A stretch of DNA of 64,000 bases from Methanococcus maripaludis (GTDB lineage Archaea; AGJL01; Methanococci; Methanococcales; Methanococcaceae): NCBI RefSeq assembly GCF_013760955.1, contig NZ_JACDUL010000003.1, forward strand, positions 1 to 64,000, given 5' to 3'. Numbering within the stretch: position 1 is the first letter of the stretch; every line of letters begins with the position of its first letter. The position numbers were made by a program, and so were the translations under genes. The notes under the pieces are model-generated. The model worked only from the letters and a program-made list of their open reading frames with translations. It searched no databases and was not told where the DNA came from. Below, in pieces: positions 42,532-54,933 of the stretch.

Positions 42532-44175
42532 TTAAAGATATCTTGCTCGTTTTTCAACTTCTTTCATGCATTCCAAAACAGATTCGGCCAGATTATAAGT
42601 TTTATAGCCTTCAACTATTTTATTCCATACTCTATCGAATTTATCGTAGTGAATACTCATTATAGATTTTTTTAAAACAATCAGATCAATTGCTTTATCT
42701 TCAACTAAATCACTGTATTTTCCAAGCCCAAAATCGATAACAAAAGTATTATCTGAAACTATAAAGTTTGAAGTCGTCAAATCATTGTGTACGATTCCAC
42801 CGACATGCATTTTTCCAATAATTTTTCCCAAATCTTCACAAAAATCAATACTTCCTTCTTCAATTTTTTCTTTTGCAATTTTTCCGTGAATATAGCTCAT
42901 TGCGATTTTTTTGTTTTCTTTATCGATGTCAAAAATACTCGGTGCATAAATTCCAAGTTCCTTAATCGCTGCTAAAAATCTGGCTTCTTTTACCGTTCTT
43001 CTCATTCTTATTAATTCATCCAGTTCAGATGTACGGTAACCCTTTTTAACTCGTTCTTTTGTAATCGATTCAAATTCTAAGTACCTTCCTTTAGAAATGT
43101 CTGCTTCGGCTCCTTTTCCAATTAAATGTTCTGGAATTATTCTAGATTTGATGTTACCATTTTCAGAATTGTTATTTTCTTCGTGAATCCAGTTAACTTC
43201 AACCATGTCGCTTCGGTAGTTAGAAATTGGTTTTGTATCTGCCAAATCCATTCTTTTTCCATTTAAATACTGCAAAATTCCAAGCCATGCAATCATTGCA
43301 CCGTTATCTCCACAAAATTCCCGTTCTGGAACGTAAAAATCAACATTCTGTTCACTGCACATTACATCCAACATTTCTTTCAAACGGTTATTTGCAGCAA
43401 CTCCGCCAACAAGCATTACTTCTGCTTTATTTGTATGTGCAAGCGCCCTTTCGGTAATTTCTGTAAGCATTGAAAATGAAGTTTCCTGTAATGAGTAACA
43501 TACATCCTCAATTCTTTCTTTTGAATCATATTTTTTCATTGCAGCTGTTAACAATCCTGAAAGAGAAATATCCATGCCCTTAACAGTATACGGAAGTTTC
43601 ATGAATTTGTTTCCGTCTTTTGCATATTTCTCGACGTAAACTCCACCAGGATGTGGCATATTGCAGTGCCTTGCAAACTGATCTAAACAGTTTCCTATTG
43701 CAATGTCGAGTGTTTCTCCAATTACGCGGTATTTTTTTCCAGTGTATGCTAAAACTTGCGTGTTTCCCCCACTTACATACAAAGTTAATGGATCTACTGC
43801 ATCTGTTTTTAATTTACCAATTTCAACGTGGCTTATACAGTGGTTTACCCCGATTATCGGTTTATTTATTGAAAGAGAAAGTGCCCTTGCAGTTGTTGCA
43901 GTAACCCTTAAACTTGGGCCCAATCCCGGACCTAATGAAAACGAAACTAGATCAATCTTTTCGATAGGAACTACTGTTAATGCTTCTTTTAAAAGTTTTA
44001 CAAAAGTTTCTGCGTGGTGATCTGCAGCTTCCCTTGGATGAATTCCCTGTACTGGCGGAGTGTAAATTATTGTTTTGTTAAATAAAACTTCTCCTTTAGA
44101 AGTAATGATTCCAACACCAGTTTTTTCCGCAGTTCCTTCAAATCCAATACATATTAAGTCTTTAGAAGTATCCAT
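42532..44175 (-). CDS. Bifunctional Kae1-Bud32 fusion (KEOPS complex)
   Basis: A 547-residue fusion. Residues ~1-325 are Kae1: [16 protein letters not shown], the [11 protein letters not shown] segment, and [12 protein letters not shown] with the two iron-binding His (HxxxH); GNTQVLAY and GGVAANNRL complete it. Residues ~340-547 are the Bud32 kinase: [28 protein letters not shown] and [10 protein letters not shown]. It makes t6A on ANN-decoding tRNAs. ATG 44175 has GGTGG upstream. The e-MtaB gene at 50878 would modify t6A further. Confidence 0.96.
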   Translation of the reverse strand: MDTSKDLICIGFEGTAEKTGVGIITSKGEVLFNKTIIYTPPVQGIHPREAADHHAETFVKLLKEALTVVPIEKIDLVSFSLGPGLGPSLRVTATTARALSLSINKPIIGVNHCISHVEIGKLKTDAVDPLTLYVSGGNTQVLAYTGKKYRVIGETLDIAIGNCLDQFARHCNMPHPGGVYVEKYAKDGNKFMKLPYTVKGMDISLSGLLTAAMKKYDSKERIEDVCYSLQETSFSMLTEITERALAHTNKAEVMLVGGVAANNRLKEMLDVMCSEQNVDFYVPEREFCGDNGAMIAWLGILQYLNGKRMDLADTKPISNYRSDMVEVNWIHEENNNSENGNIKSRIIPEHLIGKGAEADISKGRYLEFESITKERVKKGYRTSELDELIRMRRTVKEARFLAAIKELGIYAPSIFDIDKENKKIAMSYIHGKIAKEKIEEGSIDFCEDLGKIIGKMHVGGIVHNDLTTSNFIVSDNTFVIDFGLGKYSDLVEDKAIDLIVLKKSIMSIHYDKFDRVWNKIVEGYKTYNLAESVLECMKEVEKRARYL

Positions 44176-44337
44176 AACAGCCACCAAATTAATAAAGCAT
44201 AAAATAACCAATTATTAAAAAAAGATGCTTACAAATAAACAAGTAATTAATTTTTTATATTGTGTATCCTAATTAAACATATAAATTTTATGTAAATTAC
44301 AACGTATAATTTTATTCTCACCATATAGAGGGAAAAA

Positions 44338-46206
44338 ATGAAAACACTGTTGATACATTCCGATTATTTGGAATTCGAAGCCAAGGAAAAAACAAAGATT
44401 GCAGAAGATGCTGATGTTTTAAGCGGAAAAATGGATGAATGTTTAACCGTTTTTATTGCTGTTGAAAAAGATGACGAATCTGATCCAGATGCAGTTGTTA
44501 AAAACGCGGTTGAAGAAATAGTAAAAACTGCTGACAATTTAAAAGTGAAAAACGTTGTAGTATACCCTTACGCACACCTATCAAGCGATTTAGGATCCCC
44601 TGCTACTGCAAAAGAAATTTTAGCAGAAATTGAAAAAGAACTCTCAGGAAACTATGAAGTACTCAGAGCACCATTTGGATGGTACAAAGCATTTAAAATC
44701 AGCTGTAAGGGGCATCCTTTGAGTGAACTTTCAAGAAAAATAACAACTGAAAGAAAAGAAGAAGTTAAAAAAGAAAAAATTGTTTCAAAATTCTACATAA
44801 TAAACGGAGAAAACCTCGAACTTACCGAAGTTAACGACGAAATTATCTCAAAAATGGAAGATAAAGGACTTTTAGCTCTTTTAAAACACGAACTCGATAT
44901 CAAAGAAGAAGGAACCGAAAAAGGAGAACCTCCTCACGTTAAATACATTAAAGAAAAAGAAATCTGCGATTATGAACCTAGTTCAGATGCAGGACACTTC
45001 AGATGGTATCCAAAAGGAAAATTAATAAGAGATTTACTCTCAGACTATGTGTACAACCTTGTTGTAGAAAGGGGCGGAATGCCTGTTGAAACTCCGGTAA
45101 TGTACGACCTTCAAAACAATGCGATAAGAGAACACGCTGATAAATTTGGAGAAAGACAGTACAGATTCAAACAAGGAAACAAGGATTTAATGCTTCGGTT
45201 CGCAGCTTGCTTTGGCCAGTTCATGATGAAAAAAGACATGTACCTCTTACCAAAACACATGCCTCTTAAATTATACGAACTCTCAACATACAGCTTCAGA
45301 TACGAACAGAGAGGAGAATTAGTTGGTTTGAAAAGATTAAGGGCGTTTACAATGCCAGATATGCATACAGTCTGTATTGACATGAAACAGGCAATGGAAG
45401 CATTTGAAGACCAGCTTTGGATGGGTTTGAAAACAGGAGATGACTTTAAAACTCCTTACGCAATAATTTTCAGATTCACAGAAGACTTCTTTGAAGAAAA
45501 CAAAGACTGGTTCTTTGGAATGGCAAAAGAATACAAACAAAAATACGGAAAAGATGCAATTCTCGAAATCTTACCTGGAAGAAAACATTACTGGGTTGGA
45601 AAAGTCGATATGGCAGTTGTTGACAGCTTTGGAAGGCCAATTGAAAACCCAACTGTTCAAATTGACGTTGAAAGCGCTGAAAGATTTGGAATCGTTGTTC
45701 ATGATGGCGATAAAAAAGTTCACCCAATCATCCTTCACTGCTCCCCAACAGGAAGTGTTGAAAGAGTTTTATGTGGTCTTTTAGAAAACGCTTACTTAAA
45801 TACATTAGAAAACAAACCTCCTGCACTCCCAACATGGTTAACCCCGATTCAAGCAAGAGTTATCCCGGTTGGAGATAAACATGAAGAATTTGCCCTTGAA
45901 GTTGCAAATAAATTAAGAGCTTCGGGAATAAGAGCTGACTTTGATGATAGAGAAGACAGCATGGGTAAAAAAGTTAGAAACGCTGGAACTGACTGGGTAA
46001 ACTATGTTGTTGTAATTGGTGACAACGAAATGGAAACCGGTAAATTAACCGTAACCATTAGAGAAGAATCAGAACTCAAAAAAGCTAAAAAAGAAGCATT
46101 GACTGTTGAAGAATTGATTGAAAAAATAACTTCCGATGTTAAAGATGCTCCAAAAAGACCACTTCCACTCCCAATGAAGTGCTCAGTACAGCCAATCTTT
46201 AGATAA
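44338..46206 (+). CDS. thrS: Threonyl-tRNA synthetase, archaeal type
   Basis: A 622-residue class II synthetase. Residues 1-140 form the archaeal editing domain related to D-aminoacyl-tRNA deacylase (KTLLIHSDYLEFEAKEKTK, then PYAHLSSDLGSP), which removes Ser from tRNA-Thr. Core motifs are GMPVETPVMYDLQNNA, ELSTYSFRYEQRGEL and HPIILHCSPTGSVERV. The C-terminal anticodon domain starts near VIPVGDKHEEFALEVANKLR. RBS GAGGG precedes ATG. It is a single gene with its own promoter. Confidence 0.97.
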   Translation: MKTLLIHSDYLEFEAKEKTKIAEDADVLSGKMDECLTVFIAVEKDDESDPDAVVKNAVEEIVKTADNLKVKNVVVYPYAHLSSDLGSPATAKEILAEIEKELSGNYEVLRAPFGWYKAFKISCKGHPLSELSRKITTERKEEVKKEKIVSKFYIINGENLELTEVNDEIISKMEDKGLLALLKHELDIKEEGTEKGEPPHVKYIKEKEICDYEPSSDAGHFRWYPKGKLIRDLLSDYVYNLVVERGGMPVETPVMYDLQNNAIREHADKFGERQYRFKQGNKDLMLRFAACFGQFMMKKDMYLLPKHMPLKLYELSTYSFRYEQRGELVGLKRLRAFTMPDMHTVCIDMKQAMEAFEDQLWMGLKTGDDFKTPYAIIFRFTEDFFEENKDWFFGMAKEYKQKYGKDAILEILPGRKHYWVGKVDMAVVDSFGRPIENPTVQIDVESAERFGIVVHDGDKKVHPIILHCSPTGSVERVLCGLLENAYLNTLENKPPALPTWLTPIQARVIPVGDKHEEFALEVANKLRASGIRADFDDREDSMGKKVRNAGTDWVNYVVVIGDNEMETGKLTVTIREESELKKAKKEALTVEELIEKITSDVKDAPKRPLPLPMKCSVQPIFR

Positions 46207-46265
46207 TTAACTTAATTAAATTTTTTTAAAATCTTTTTTTTGAAATAAATTAAAAAAATAGTATT

Positions 46266-48473
46266 TTATTTAGTTTTGAAACTTTCTGCATCTTTTGCTA
46301 ATTTTCTTGATATTTCTATCATTTTCTCTGCTGAAGCATCTATTTCCTCAACAACCCTATTCTGTTCTTCTGAGGATGCAGTTAATTCTTCTGCAGTTGC
46401 TGCAAACTCTTCAGAGATTGATGCAATATCCTGCACATTTTTAAGTGCTTCCTGCGTATTTTTAGATGCGTCGTTTGCATTTTCTTTGATTTTTGCAATC
46501 ATTTTTGCAGATGTTTCAACACTTTCTTTTATTTTCATGAATGCATTGTTAACTTCATCGATTGCAACAACTCCCCTATCGACTTCATCTCTTCCTGCAA
46601 GACCTAAATCAATTGTTGCTCCAACTTTTTTGTTAATTCCACTAATTGTCCTGTTAATATCTTCAACGGATTTTTTAATTTCTTCTGCGAGTGACTTGAT
46701 TTCACTTGCAACAACAGCAAATCCTTTTCCAGCTTCTCCAGCGCGAGCTGCTTCAATTGAAGCGTTCAAAGCAAGTAATCCAGTCTGTTCTGCAACGTCT
46801 TTAATCAAAACTGTAACTTCGTTGATTTTTTTGGATTCTTCCCCGAGTTCCTGGATTGATCTTCCAAGTTCATCAATTACGTTTGTGATTTTTTGCATAG
46901 TGTCGATTGCATTTTCAACCTTTTTAACACCCATTTCTGAATTATCTTTCACATCAATTGCTGAATCAACGCTCTTTTCTGCATCCATATACATCATTTC
47001 TGCAACGTTTGCAGTTCTTTCAAGTTCGTCTGAAGTATCCTGTAATTTTGCAGACTGATCCGCTGCGGCAGTCGCAACCTGATTTGCAGCATCGGTAACC
47101 TGTTCTGAAGTTTCTTTAGCTCTTTTTAAGCCATCAGTAACTTCTTCGAGTTCACCATTTAATACAACAATTTCTGATTTCAATCCTTCCATCATTTTTG
47201 AAACGTTCTCAATAGCGTGGTTTATTGTTTTTTGGAGTTTATTTCTTTCCCTGTTTTCATCCGCCCTTATTGAAAAGTCCCCTTTTGCAAGGTAGCCCAT
47301 AACATCAAATATTTCTTTTAAAGTATTTGCAAGAACCACTTTGTCAGTATCTAATGTTGCATGTAATTCTTTAATATCTGCGGCCATTTTGTTGAATGAA
47401 TTTGCAAGATCTTCTAATTCATCGCCAGTTTTTACATTTATAAGCTTATCGTAGTTTCCGCTACCAAAACTATGTACTCCATCTTCCAATTCTTTGATAG
47501 GTTTTGTAATACTTCTTGAAGAAACTAAAGAAATACCTACGGCAATAATGAGCCCAACTAATGCAATAAGTAAAGTATTATTTCTTGCACCATTAACCAT
47601 TGCAACAAATGGGGCTTCAGGAGTTCCAACAAATAACATTCCGATTGTATTTCCGCTAGAGTCTTTCAATGGAACATATTTTGTAAGGAAGTCCTCACCA
47701 ACTACATTTGCAGTTCCACTGTAATCTTTTCCTTCGAGTACTACTGTGTTATATACTGCATCTGATGCAGTTGTTCCAATAGCTCTGCCATTTTCAGAGA
47801 CTACACTCGTGGATATTCTGTATTTATCTAAAAATATTGTTGATTCGTCGCCAGTTGTGGCTTTTACTTCATCGATAAGGTAATAATCTTTATTTAATAC
47901 ATCTACAAACGCTACATTTCCAATTATGCTATTACCGTTGTCGTAGATGGGGTAGGCTACGACTAATGCAAGCGCGTTGTCGACGTTTTTAATAGTAGAA
48001 TCGCTAAATTTTGAAGAAATATCATTTGAAATAACTTCAAATCCAGAATTAGATTCCGAGTTTGAAACCTTTAATACTACTGAACCTAGTGAAATGCTGT
48101 TTTCACAGGATGATGCGATAGTTTTACCATTGGGGTCGGTAAATAAAACTAAATCTGCATACGAAGCACTTTTGAGAGTTTCAGTACGTAGTTTAAGGTC
48201 AGCAATATCTGTATTTTTAATACTAGTTTTTACGCCCTCTGTACTTGATGCGTAGGTTGATAAAGCCTTAAGTTCAGCAAATCTTGTATTCATTATTATT
48301 TCTGCGGTGTTAAGGTCTGAATCCAATTTGCTTGCAGATTGTTCTTCCATATTTGAGGTTATTGTGCTGGTTGAAACAAATCCGAGTACTGCAATTGGAA
48401 TTATAACACTAATTATTGAAAATAATAATAATTTAGTCCCAATTTTTTTTGTACCAAATTTCATTAATGACAC
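46266..48473 (-). CDS. Methyl-accepting chemotaxis protein (first)
   Basis: A 735-residue chemoreceptor. TM1 is [20 protein letters not shown]; the outer sensor (residues ~35-300) is a Cache-like domain ([20 protein letters not shown]); TM2 is [23 protein letters not shown] segments ([19 protein letters not shown]) follow, and the signalling tip [23 protein letters not shown] is complete. It acts with CheA and CheW on the archaellum motor. About 266 bases of its signalling-domain DNA are identical to the next chemoreceptor gene. Confidence 0.95.
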   Translation of the reverse strand: MSLMKFGTKKIGTKLLLFSIISVIIPIAVLGFVSTSTITSNMEEQSASKLDSDLNTAEIIMNTRFAELKALSTYASSTEGVKTSIKNTDIADLKLRTETLKSASYADLVLFTDPNGKTIASSCENSISLGSVVLKVSNSESNSGFEVISNDISSKFSDSTIKNVDNALALVVAYPIYDNGNSIIGNVAFVDVLNKDYYLIDEVKATTGDESTIFLDKYRISTSVVSENGRAIGTTASDAVYNTVVLEGKDYSGTANVVGEDFLTKYVPLKDSSGNTIGMLFVGTPEAPFVAMVNGARNNTLLIALVGLIIAVGISLVSSRSITKPIKELEDGVHSFGSGNYDKLINVKTGDELEDLANSFNKMAADIKELHATLDTDKVVLANTLKEIFDVMGYLAKGDFSIRADENRERNKLQKTINHAIENVSKMMEGLKSEIVVLNGELEEVTDGLKRAKETSEQVTDAANQVATAAADQSAKLQDTSDELERTANVAEMMYMDAEKSVDSAIDVKDNSEMGVKKVENAIDTMQKITNVIDELGRSIQELGEESKKINEVTVLIKDVAEQTGLLALNASIEAARAGEAGKGFAVVASEIKSLAEEIKKSVEDINRTISGINKKVGATIDLGLAGRDEVDRGVVAIDEVNNAFMKIKESVETSAKMIAKIKENANDASKNTQEALKNVQDIASISEEFAATAEELTASSEEQNRVVEEIDASAEKMIEISRKLAKDAESFKTK

Positions 48474-48540
48474 CTGTTATACTCTCTCCCAATTATTCTG
48501 TCAATTGCAAACTATATATCGTTTTTATGTGGGTTTTTGT

Positions 48541-48558
48541 GTAGGTTCACCGACCTAC
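48541..48558. promoter_or_regulatory. Hairpin/palindrome upstream of the first chemoreceptor
   Basis: GTAGGT and ACCTAC flank six bases in the 144-base gap between the two chemoreceptor genes. A minus-strand TATA-like GATATATAG (about 48510-48518) lies on the gene side, so it sits upstream of the promoter; it might instead end the transcript of the second chemoreceptor. Confidence 0.3.
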
Positions 48559-48617
48559 CCTAAAATCATAAAAAAATCGTGAATTATAGGATATAATAAA
48601 TAAAAACAAAAAAGAGA

Positions 48618-50714
48618 TTAAATTTTAAACTGCAATAATCTAGTAGATATGGATTTGGAAGCTCTTGAAATCGCCTCTGAAACTTTATCTATGCCCCCAA
48701 TTGCAGAATTTTGATCTTCTGTTGAAGCATTTAATTTTTCTGCGGTATATGCAAGCTCTTCGGAGATTTTTGAAACTTCCTGGACATTTTTCAAAACATT
48801 TGATGTATTTTCAGAAACTTCTTGAACGTAACCTTTTATTTCTTCTATTTTATCAGAAGTATTTTTAATACTGCCCCGAATATTTAAAAATGCATCATTT
48901 ACATCATTTATCGCATAATATCCATCATTTACTGCGTTTTTACCGTTTTGTTCAAGTTTTATAGTATTTGATATTCTTACCTGAACTCCCCGTACTGTTT
49001 TATTAATATCTTCAACGGATTTTTTAATTTCTTCTGCGAGTGACTTGATTTCACTTGCAACAACAGCAAATCCTTTTCCAGCTTCTCCAGCGCGAGCTGC
49101 TTCAATTGAAGCGTTCAAAGCAAGTAATCCAGTCTGTTCTGCAACGTCTTTAATCAAAACTGTAACTTCGTTGATTTTTTTGGATTCTTCCCCGAGTTCC
49201 TGGATTGATCTTCCAAGTTCATCAATTACGTTTGTGATTTTTTGCATAGTGTCGATTGCATTTTCAACTTTTTTGACACCCATTTCTGAATTTTGATTAA
49301 TTTCTTTTGAAGCGACCGTTGTATTCAAAACTGCAGAATTTACATTTTCAACAGCTTTCGCAGTTGATTTAATATCTTCAGAAATTTCCTGTAGTTTCGT
49401 ACATTGTTCGCCAGTTGAAGACGCTACATGGTCTGCTGCATCTTTAACTCCCTCAGATATTGTCATTGTTGTTGTAAGTTCTTTATTGAGATTTATTGTC
49501 TGCTGATCAAGAACAGAAACTTCAGACTGAACCGATTTCAAAAGTTGTGAAAAATTATTTATGGCTTGATTCACATTCTTTTGGAGCCTGTTTTTATCCT
49601 GATTTTCATCCAATCTAACTGAAAGGTTTCCACGAGACATTTCATACATAAAATCAGATAATTCATGTAATGTTTTTGCCATTGTCTTTCTATCCGTATC
49701 TATAAGATCATTAAGTGTCATTATACTATTTGCCATCTTATTAAATGAATCTGCAAGATCTTCTAATTCATCGCCCGTATTTACATCGATATTATGATCA
49801 TAAACTCCTTTTGAAAACTGTTCTGCCCCATTTTTAAGTTTGGTTATTGGTTTTGTAAGGTTTCTCGAAGAAATTAATGATACGACAATAGAAACTACAA
49901 ATCCAAAAAATGCTACAATTAAATTATGACTTCTTGCAGCAGTTAAATAACTCAAAGCCGTGCTTTTTGGAGTAGATATTACTAAATATCCTAAAAGATT
50001 GCCTCGCACATCTTCTATCTTTAAATAATCGTTACCAGATTCTAAAAAACTTTCATATTCAGATTCTGACGCTGAATTTTCAAAAAAGCTAGAAATATGG
50101 GATAGTTTAGCCTTGTCAGCTAGCGTTGTTGATACAAACATTCCATTCATATATAGTGAAACATCAAAATTTGAAAAATCTTTTAAATTATTTACAAATT
50201 CATTTTCATCTAAATAATCAATAATAACAACTGATCCAACTAATTCTTGATTTTTATAGATATTTTGAACTTGTATTACTGAAAATTGATTCAAATTACC
50301 ATTTTTTATAAGTAAATAGCCCGAATTTAGGTTTTTAAAATCAAAATTATTGTTTAACTCATTTTCAGTTATTGCATTTTCATAATCATCTAAAAAAATT
50401 ACTTCATCAACCCCCAAACTAGATTTGATATTTTCGGATTCGATATTTAGGGAATTAAAATTATTTTCAATGATATAACTTTTTATATTTTCGTTTTCTG
50501 ATAAGTATTTTAAAAAACTAGCCATTTCTTCATTTTTTTGGTCTAAATTATACGATATAGACTTTTTCGAAAGATCAAGCTTTTCTAAAGATTCATAGTT
50601 AGAGTAATTTTCGGTCGTTAAATTTGAAACGATCGTGAGTATTAATATCGGGAGTGCAAGCCCAATTATGGATGTTAACATTAATTTAGTTCTTATATTA
50701 TTTACTGATCTCAT
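48618..50714 (-). CDS. Methyl-accepting chemotaxis protein (second)
   Basis: A 698-residue chemoreceptor. TM1 is [20 protein letters not shown]; the sensor region (residues ~35-275) differs from that of the first receptor and looks Cache-like ([17 protein letters not shown]); TM2 is [23 protein letters not shown] ([19 protein letters not shown]) and the signalling tip follow. It lies directly upstream of the first receptor on the same strand. The divergent sensors imply different ligands; the shared signalling block reflects gene conversion. Confidence 0.95.
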   Translation of the reverse strand: MRSVNNIRTKLMLTSIIGLALPILILTIVSNLTTENYSNYESLEKLDLSKKSISYNLDQKNEEMASFLKYLSENENIKSYIIENNFNSLNIESENIKSSLGVDEVIFLDDYENAITENELNNNFDFKNLNSGYLLIKNGNLNQFSVIQVQNIYKNQELVGSVVIIDYLDENEFVNNLKDFSNFDVSLYMNGMFVSTTLADKAKLSHISSFFENSASESEYESFLESGNDYLKIEDVRGNLLGYLVISTPKSTALSYLTAARSHNLIVAFFGFVVSIVVSLISSRNLTKPITKLKNGAEQFSKGVYDHNIDVNTGDELEDLADSFNKMANSIMTLNDLIDTDRKTMAKTLHELSDFMYEMSRGNLSVRLDENQDKNRLQKNVNQAINNFSQLLKSVQSEVSVLDQQTINLNKELTTTMTISEGVKDAADHVASSTGEQCTKLQEISEDIKSTAKAVENVNSAVLNTTVASKEINQNSEMGVKKVENAIDTMQKITNVIDELGRSIQELGEESKKINEVTVLIKDVAEQTGLLALNASIEAARAGEAGKGFAVVASEIKSLAEEIKKSVEDINKTVRGVQVRISNTIKLEQNGKNAVNDGYYAINDVNDAFLNIRGSIKNTSDKIEEIKGYVQEVSENTSNVLKNVQEVSKISEELAYTAEKLNASTEDQNSAIGGIDKVSEAISRASKSISTRLLQFKI

Positions 50715-50877
50715 ATTTGCCCTCTACACTAATAACTTTAAATATCCGAATATTTAAATAAAATATGGATAAATAATTCCTGTTTTTTAAAATAATAAGG
50801 AATTAACATTCCGTATAAAAATTTAAAGATATTTATAGTTTTTGTGTAGATTTAAAGAATAATGATAAAAAGAGAGG

Positions 50878-52155
50878 TTAATTTAGTAGTTTACCCGAAA
50901 GTCCGAAAGTCTTTGCACCAGTTATTTTAGCTCGTTTAAATTCGCCGATTTGAGCAGGTTCTTCAAAAATCACGTTTTTGCAGTTGTTGGTAACCCCTAA
51001 ATTATTTTTGGTTACGAGTATCTCGAAAGTTTCACCAATATGTCTTTTATTATTTTCATAGCTTAACTCTCGCCGGAGTTCATTTAAAATTTCAGACCTT
51101 TCTTTCCTTATTTTTGTATCAACCTGTTTTAAAACGGCTGCTTTTGTGTATTTTCTCTGAGAATATTTTGCAGCATGTGTAAAGTCAGGCTTTATCTTTT
51201 TTACAATTTCAAGGGTGTTTTCAAATGCTTCTTCAGTTTCAGTGGGGAATCCAACGATTACATCGGTTGTAAAGTTTAAATTCTTGATTTTTGATTTGAA
51301 TTCATCCAATACGGAAATATATTCATCGACCGTGTAGTTTCTGTTCATATCTTTTAAAACCTGATCGTCACCGCTTTGGATTGGAAGGTGAAGGAATTTT
51401 ACGACCTTTTCGGACTTAAAAGATTCAATCAATTCGTCAAGAATCGGTTCTGCAAATTTCGCGTGCATCATTCCAATTCTCATTGCAAATTTTTCAGGAA
51501 TTTCTGAAATGTCATCGATTAAATTTGAAAGATTATCTTTATTATCGAGGCCGTAACATGCGGTATCCTGCGCTGTTACGAGTAAACACTTTGTACCTGT
51601 TTTTACAAGTTCTTCTGCCTTTTTAACAATTAAATCTCGATCGTATGAAACTAAATTTCCCCTTGCACGTTTTACAATACAATAGGTGCAACTCCCAAGA
51701 CATCCCTCACATATTGGAAGTGCAGTAATTAACCCTTGTGAACTTACTTTTTTGATTTTTTCGTTTAAATTGTCTTCAAAATTTAAATTTTGATTATATT
51801 CATTATATTTTTCAGAACATTCCTTTAAAAGATTATCTTTCAAAATAATTCCAGAATACTGCGCTTCTCTTGGCATTATCAAAACATCTGCAAGATTTTT
51901 GATTTTTTTAGGTAGTGCTTTTGCCATGCATCCTGCTACAACAACTTTTTTATCCAATGATTTGAAATATTCTATTCGTGAAATCATTCTGTGTTCGGTT
52001 TCCTGCCTTACAATACAGGTATTTATGACAATTATGTCGGAATCGTCCACATTATCTGCCAATTCAAATTCTTCAAATTCGTTAACTGAATTTTTTATTA
52101 TTTCTGTGTCTGCAGTGTTTAAAGTGCAGCCATATCCTTCAATGTAAATTTTCAA
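50878..52155 (-). CDS. tRNA methylthiotransferase, CDKAL1/e-MtaB type
   Basis: A 425-residue radical SAM enzyme. The N-terminal domain has cluster Cys in GYGCTLNTADTE, INTCIVRQETEH and VVAGCMAK; the radical SAM cluster is EGCLGSCTYCIVKRARGN (CxxxCxxC). A C-terminal TRAM domain follows (HIGETFEILVTKNNLGVTNN). It converts t6A37 to ms2t6A37. It fits with the t6A-making Kae1-Bud32 in this window. It is divergent to comD, 33 bases away. Confidence 0.93.
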   Translation of the reverse strand: MKIYIEGYGCTLNTADTEIIKNSVNEFEEFELADNVDDSDIIVINTCIVRQETEHRMISRIEYFKSLDKKVVVAGCMAKALPKKIKNLADVLIMPREAQYSGIILKDNLLKECSEKYNEYNQNLNFEDNLNEKIKKVSSQGLITALPICEGCLGSCTYCIVKRARGNLVSYDRDLIVKKAEELVKTGTKCLLVTAQDTACYGLDNKDNLSNLIDDISEIPEKFAMRIGMMHAKFAEPILDELIESFKSEKVVKFLHLPIQSGDDQVLKDMNRNYTVDEYISVLDEFKSKIKNLNFTTDVIVGFPTETEEAFENTLEIVKKIKPDFTHAAKYSQRKYTKAAVLKQVDTKIRKERSEILNELRRELSYENNKRHIGETFEILVTKNNLGVTNNCKNVIFEEPAQIGEFKRAKITGAKTFGLSGKLLN

Positions 52156-52188
52156 TTTATCACCAAAATAAAACCAGATGGTGGAGTT

Positions 52189-52689
52189 ATGAATGCAAGT
52201 GAAGCTGTTTATAAAGCAATACTAGATTCAGGGGTTGATTTTGTAACAAGTGTTCCTTGTGCAAATTTAAAAACTGTTTTAAATTATCTAAACGATGACA
52301 AAGATATTCAGCATATTCCTGTAACTCGTGAAGAGGAAGGAATTGGTGTTTGTGCGGGAGCTTATCTTGGAGGCAAAAAAACTGCACTTTTGATGCAGAA
52401 TTCTGGCCTTGGAAACTCGATAAATGCGATAGGATCCCTAGTTAAAGTTTATAAAATCCCGATTTTAATTATAATAAGTCACAGGGGCGATTTAAAGGAA
52501 AAAATTTCTGCACAAATTCCAATGGGCCAGTGGACCAAAAAATTGCTTGAAACAGTTGAAATTCCATATTTCAGCCCAAAAACACCGGATGAAGCTTATA
52601 AATTAATAAAGGATGCGTCAGAACTTTCAATAAACATGGAATACCCTGTAGCAATACTTCTCGATGCACTTTATTGGGAACATGAATAA
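52189..52689 (+). CDS. comD: Sulfopyruvate decarboxylase, alpha subunit
   Basis: A 166-residue protein like the PYR-domain half of thiamine-diphosphate decarboxylases: MNASEAVYKAILDSGVDFV, then TSVPCANLKTVL, VTREEEGIGVCAGAYLGG with the catalytic Glu, and QNSGLGNSINAIGSL. With ComE it makes sulfoacetaldehyde for coenzyme M. comE is not adjacent and must lie elsewhere. GGTGGAG precedes ATG. The length fits a split enzyme. Confidence 0.93.
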   Translation: MNASEAVYKAILDSGVDFVTSVPCANLKTVLNYLNDDKDIQHIPVTREEEGIGVCAGAYLGGKKTALLMQNSGLGNSINAIGSLVKVYKIPILIIISHRGDLKEKISAQIPMGQWTKKLLETVEIPYFSPKTPDEAYKLIKDASELSINMEYPVAILLDALYWEHE

Positions 52690-52759
52690 TCGAGAAATTT
52701 ATTATATTTTCTTTTTTTCTAATTTTAATTAAAAAATAGTTAAAATTATTTTATTTTAA

Positions 52760-53641
<882 letters not shown>

Positions 53642-53753
53642 TTATAAAAAAATTATTACCGAAAAGTTAATGTGTTTTATGAATCTTAAAAAATCTAACA
53701 AAAGAGTATTTTATATTATAATTTATAATTATCGGTGAGTTTGAGGTAAGAGT

Positions 53754-54914
53754 ATGGAAGACATCATTGTAATTGGTTCAGGAGTTGGGGGAAGTACAGT
53801 ATTTAAGGAGTTAAAGGGGGCGTTTCCCGATCAAAAAATACGACTGCTTGAAAGCGGAAGTAATCCATCTTATGTTTCTGAAGGAGAAAATATTGAAATA
53901 ATCTATGCGAGTTCATTTGGTGGGACAGGCGTTTATTCTGTTGCAAATGCAGTTCGAATTGATGTGAAAGAACTTGGAATTTCAAAAAATGATTCAATAT
54001 ATGAAGATATTGAAAAAGAGTTATCGGTTTCAGACGTTCCTAATGATTACTTAGGAGAAAATTCAAAAAAACTTCTAGAAATGGGATTTTCAAAAACTCC
54101 GAAATTTATTAACTTTGAATTATGTAAAAGCTGCGGGCTCTGTGCACACGAACCCTGTGATGCCAAATGGATACCGTGTGATTTTTTAAGGGAATATAAA
54201 GACGATATAGTAACCGATACGGTTGTAATGAAACTTGCAAAGCAGGACGGAGCTTTTTCTATTCTTGCACTTGATAAAAAAAGCGGTGAACTTAAAATTT
54301 ACAAATCAAAACAAGTGATTGTATCTGCTGGAGCCATAAATTCACCCAGAATTTTAAAAACCATAGTAAATAATGAAGAAATTGGTAAAAATTTATATCT
54401 TGATACTTTTGTGACTGTCGGAGGAATTTTAAAAGATTCAAAACTAAAATCAGAAGTTTCAATGGCAGTTAATAAAAAATACGACGAGTTTTTAGTTGCA
54501 ACCCATTATTCAGACTTACTACACAAAAGAATTTCAGAAGTTGAAGAGGTAAATAAAAACGATATATTCAGCCTCATGGTAAAAATTAAAGACGAAAATA
54601 CCGGAGAAGTACTTGAATATAGTGTAAAAAAAGAAATGTCAATGAAAGATACGAGGACTTTGTGTGAAGGCGTTTCTAAAGCTTCAAAATATCTCTATAA
54701 TCTAGGTATTGAAAATATATATTCAACAGTTCCAAGAGGATCGCACTCTGGAGGAACGTGTGCAGTTGGAAAAGTTGTTGATGAAAACTTAGAAACCGAA
54801 ATTGAAGGATTATATGTGTGTGATGCATCAGTAATTCCAAAAGCACCGGGTGCTCCACCAATTTTAGGAATTATGGCAATTTCAAAGAAATTTGTCGAAA
54901 ACTTAAAAAAATAG
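53754..54914 (+). CDS. GMC-like FAD oxidoreductase with cysteine cluster
   Basis: A 386-residue flavoprotein. The FAD fingerprint is IIVIGSGVGGSTVFKELKG; the late flavin motif is GLYVCDASVIPKAPGAPPIL, with TVPRGSHSGGTCAVG, as in GMC oxidoreductases. Between them lies CKSCGLCAHEPCDAKWIPCDF, an insertion with four to five Cys that looks like a 4Fe-4S binding site. It lacks the long GMC substrate domain. GAGGTAA precedes ATG. Such proteins may oxidise polyprenyl or other alcohols; the substrate is unknown. Confidence 0.82.
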   Translation: MEDIIVIGSGVGGSTVFKELKGAFPDQKIRLLESGSNPSYVSEGENIEIIYASSFGGTGVYSVANAVRIDVKELGISKNDSIYEDIEKELSVSDVPNDYLGENSKKLLEMGFSKTPKFINFELCKSCGLCAHEPCDAKWIPCDFLREYKDDIVTDTVVMKLAKQDGAFSILALDKKSGELKIYKSKQVIVSAGAINSPRILKTIVNNEEIGKNLYLDTFVTVGGILKDSKLKSEVSMAVNKKYDEFLVATHYSDLLHKRISEVEEVNKNDIFSLMVKIKDENTGEVLEYSVKKEMSMKDTRTLCEGVSKASKYLYNLGIENIYSTVPRGSHSGGTCAVGKVVDENLETEIEGLYVCDASVIPKAPGAPPILGIMAISKKFVENLKK

Positions 54915-54933
54915 TCTTAAATTTTAATTTTAT

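Noticed and set aside
42787-44020. Several plus-strand open frames opposite the Kae1-Bud32 gene
   Set aside because: All lie wholly inside a highly conserved gene on the other strand and show no family features.
46276-47058. 260-residue open frame antisense to the first chemoreceptor
   Set aside because: It is Ser/Ala/Ile-rich low-complexity sequence mirroring the chemoreceptor coding strand, with no ribosome site or recognisable fold.
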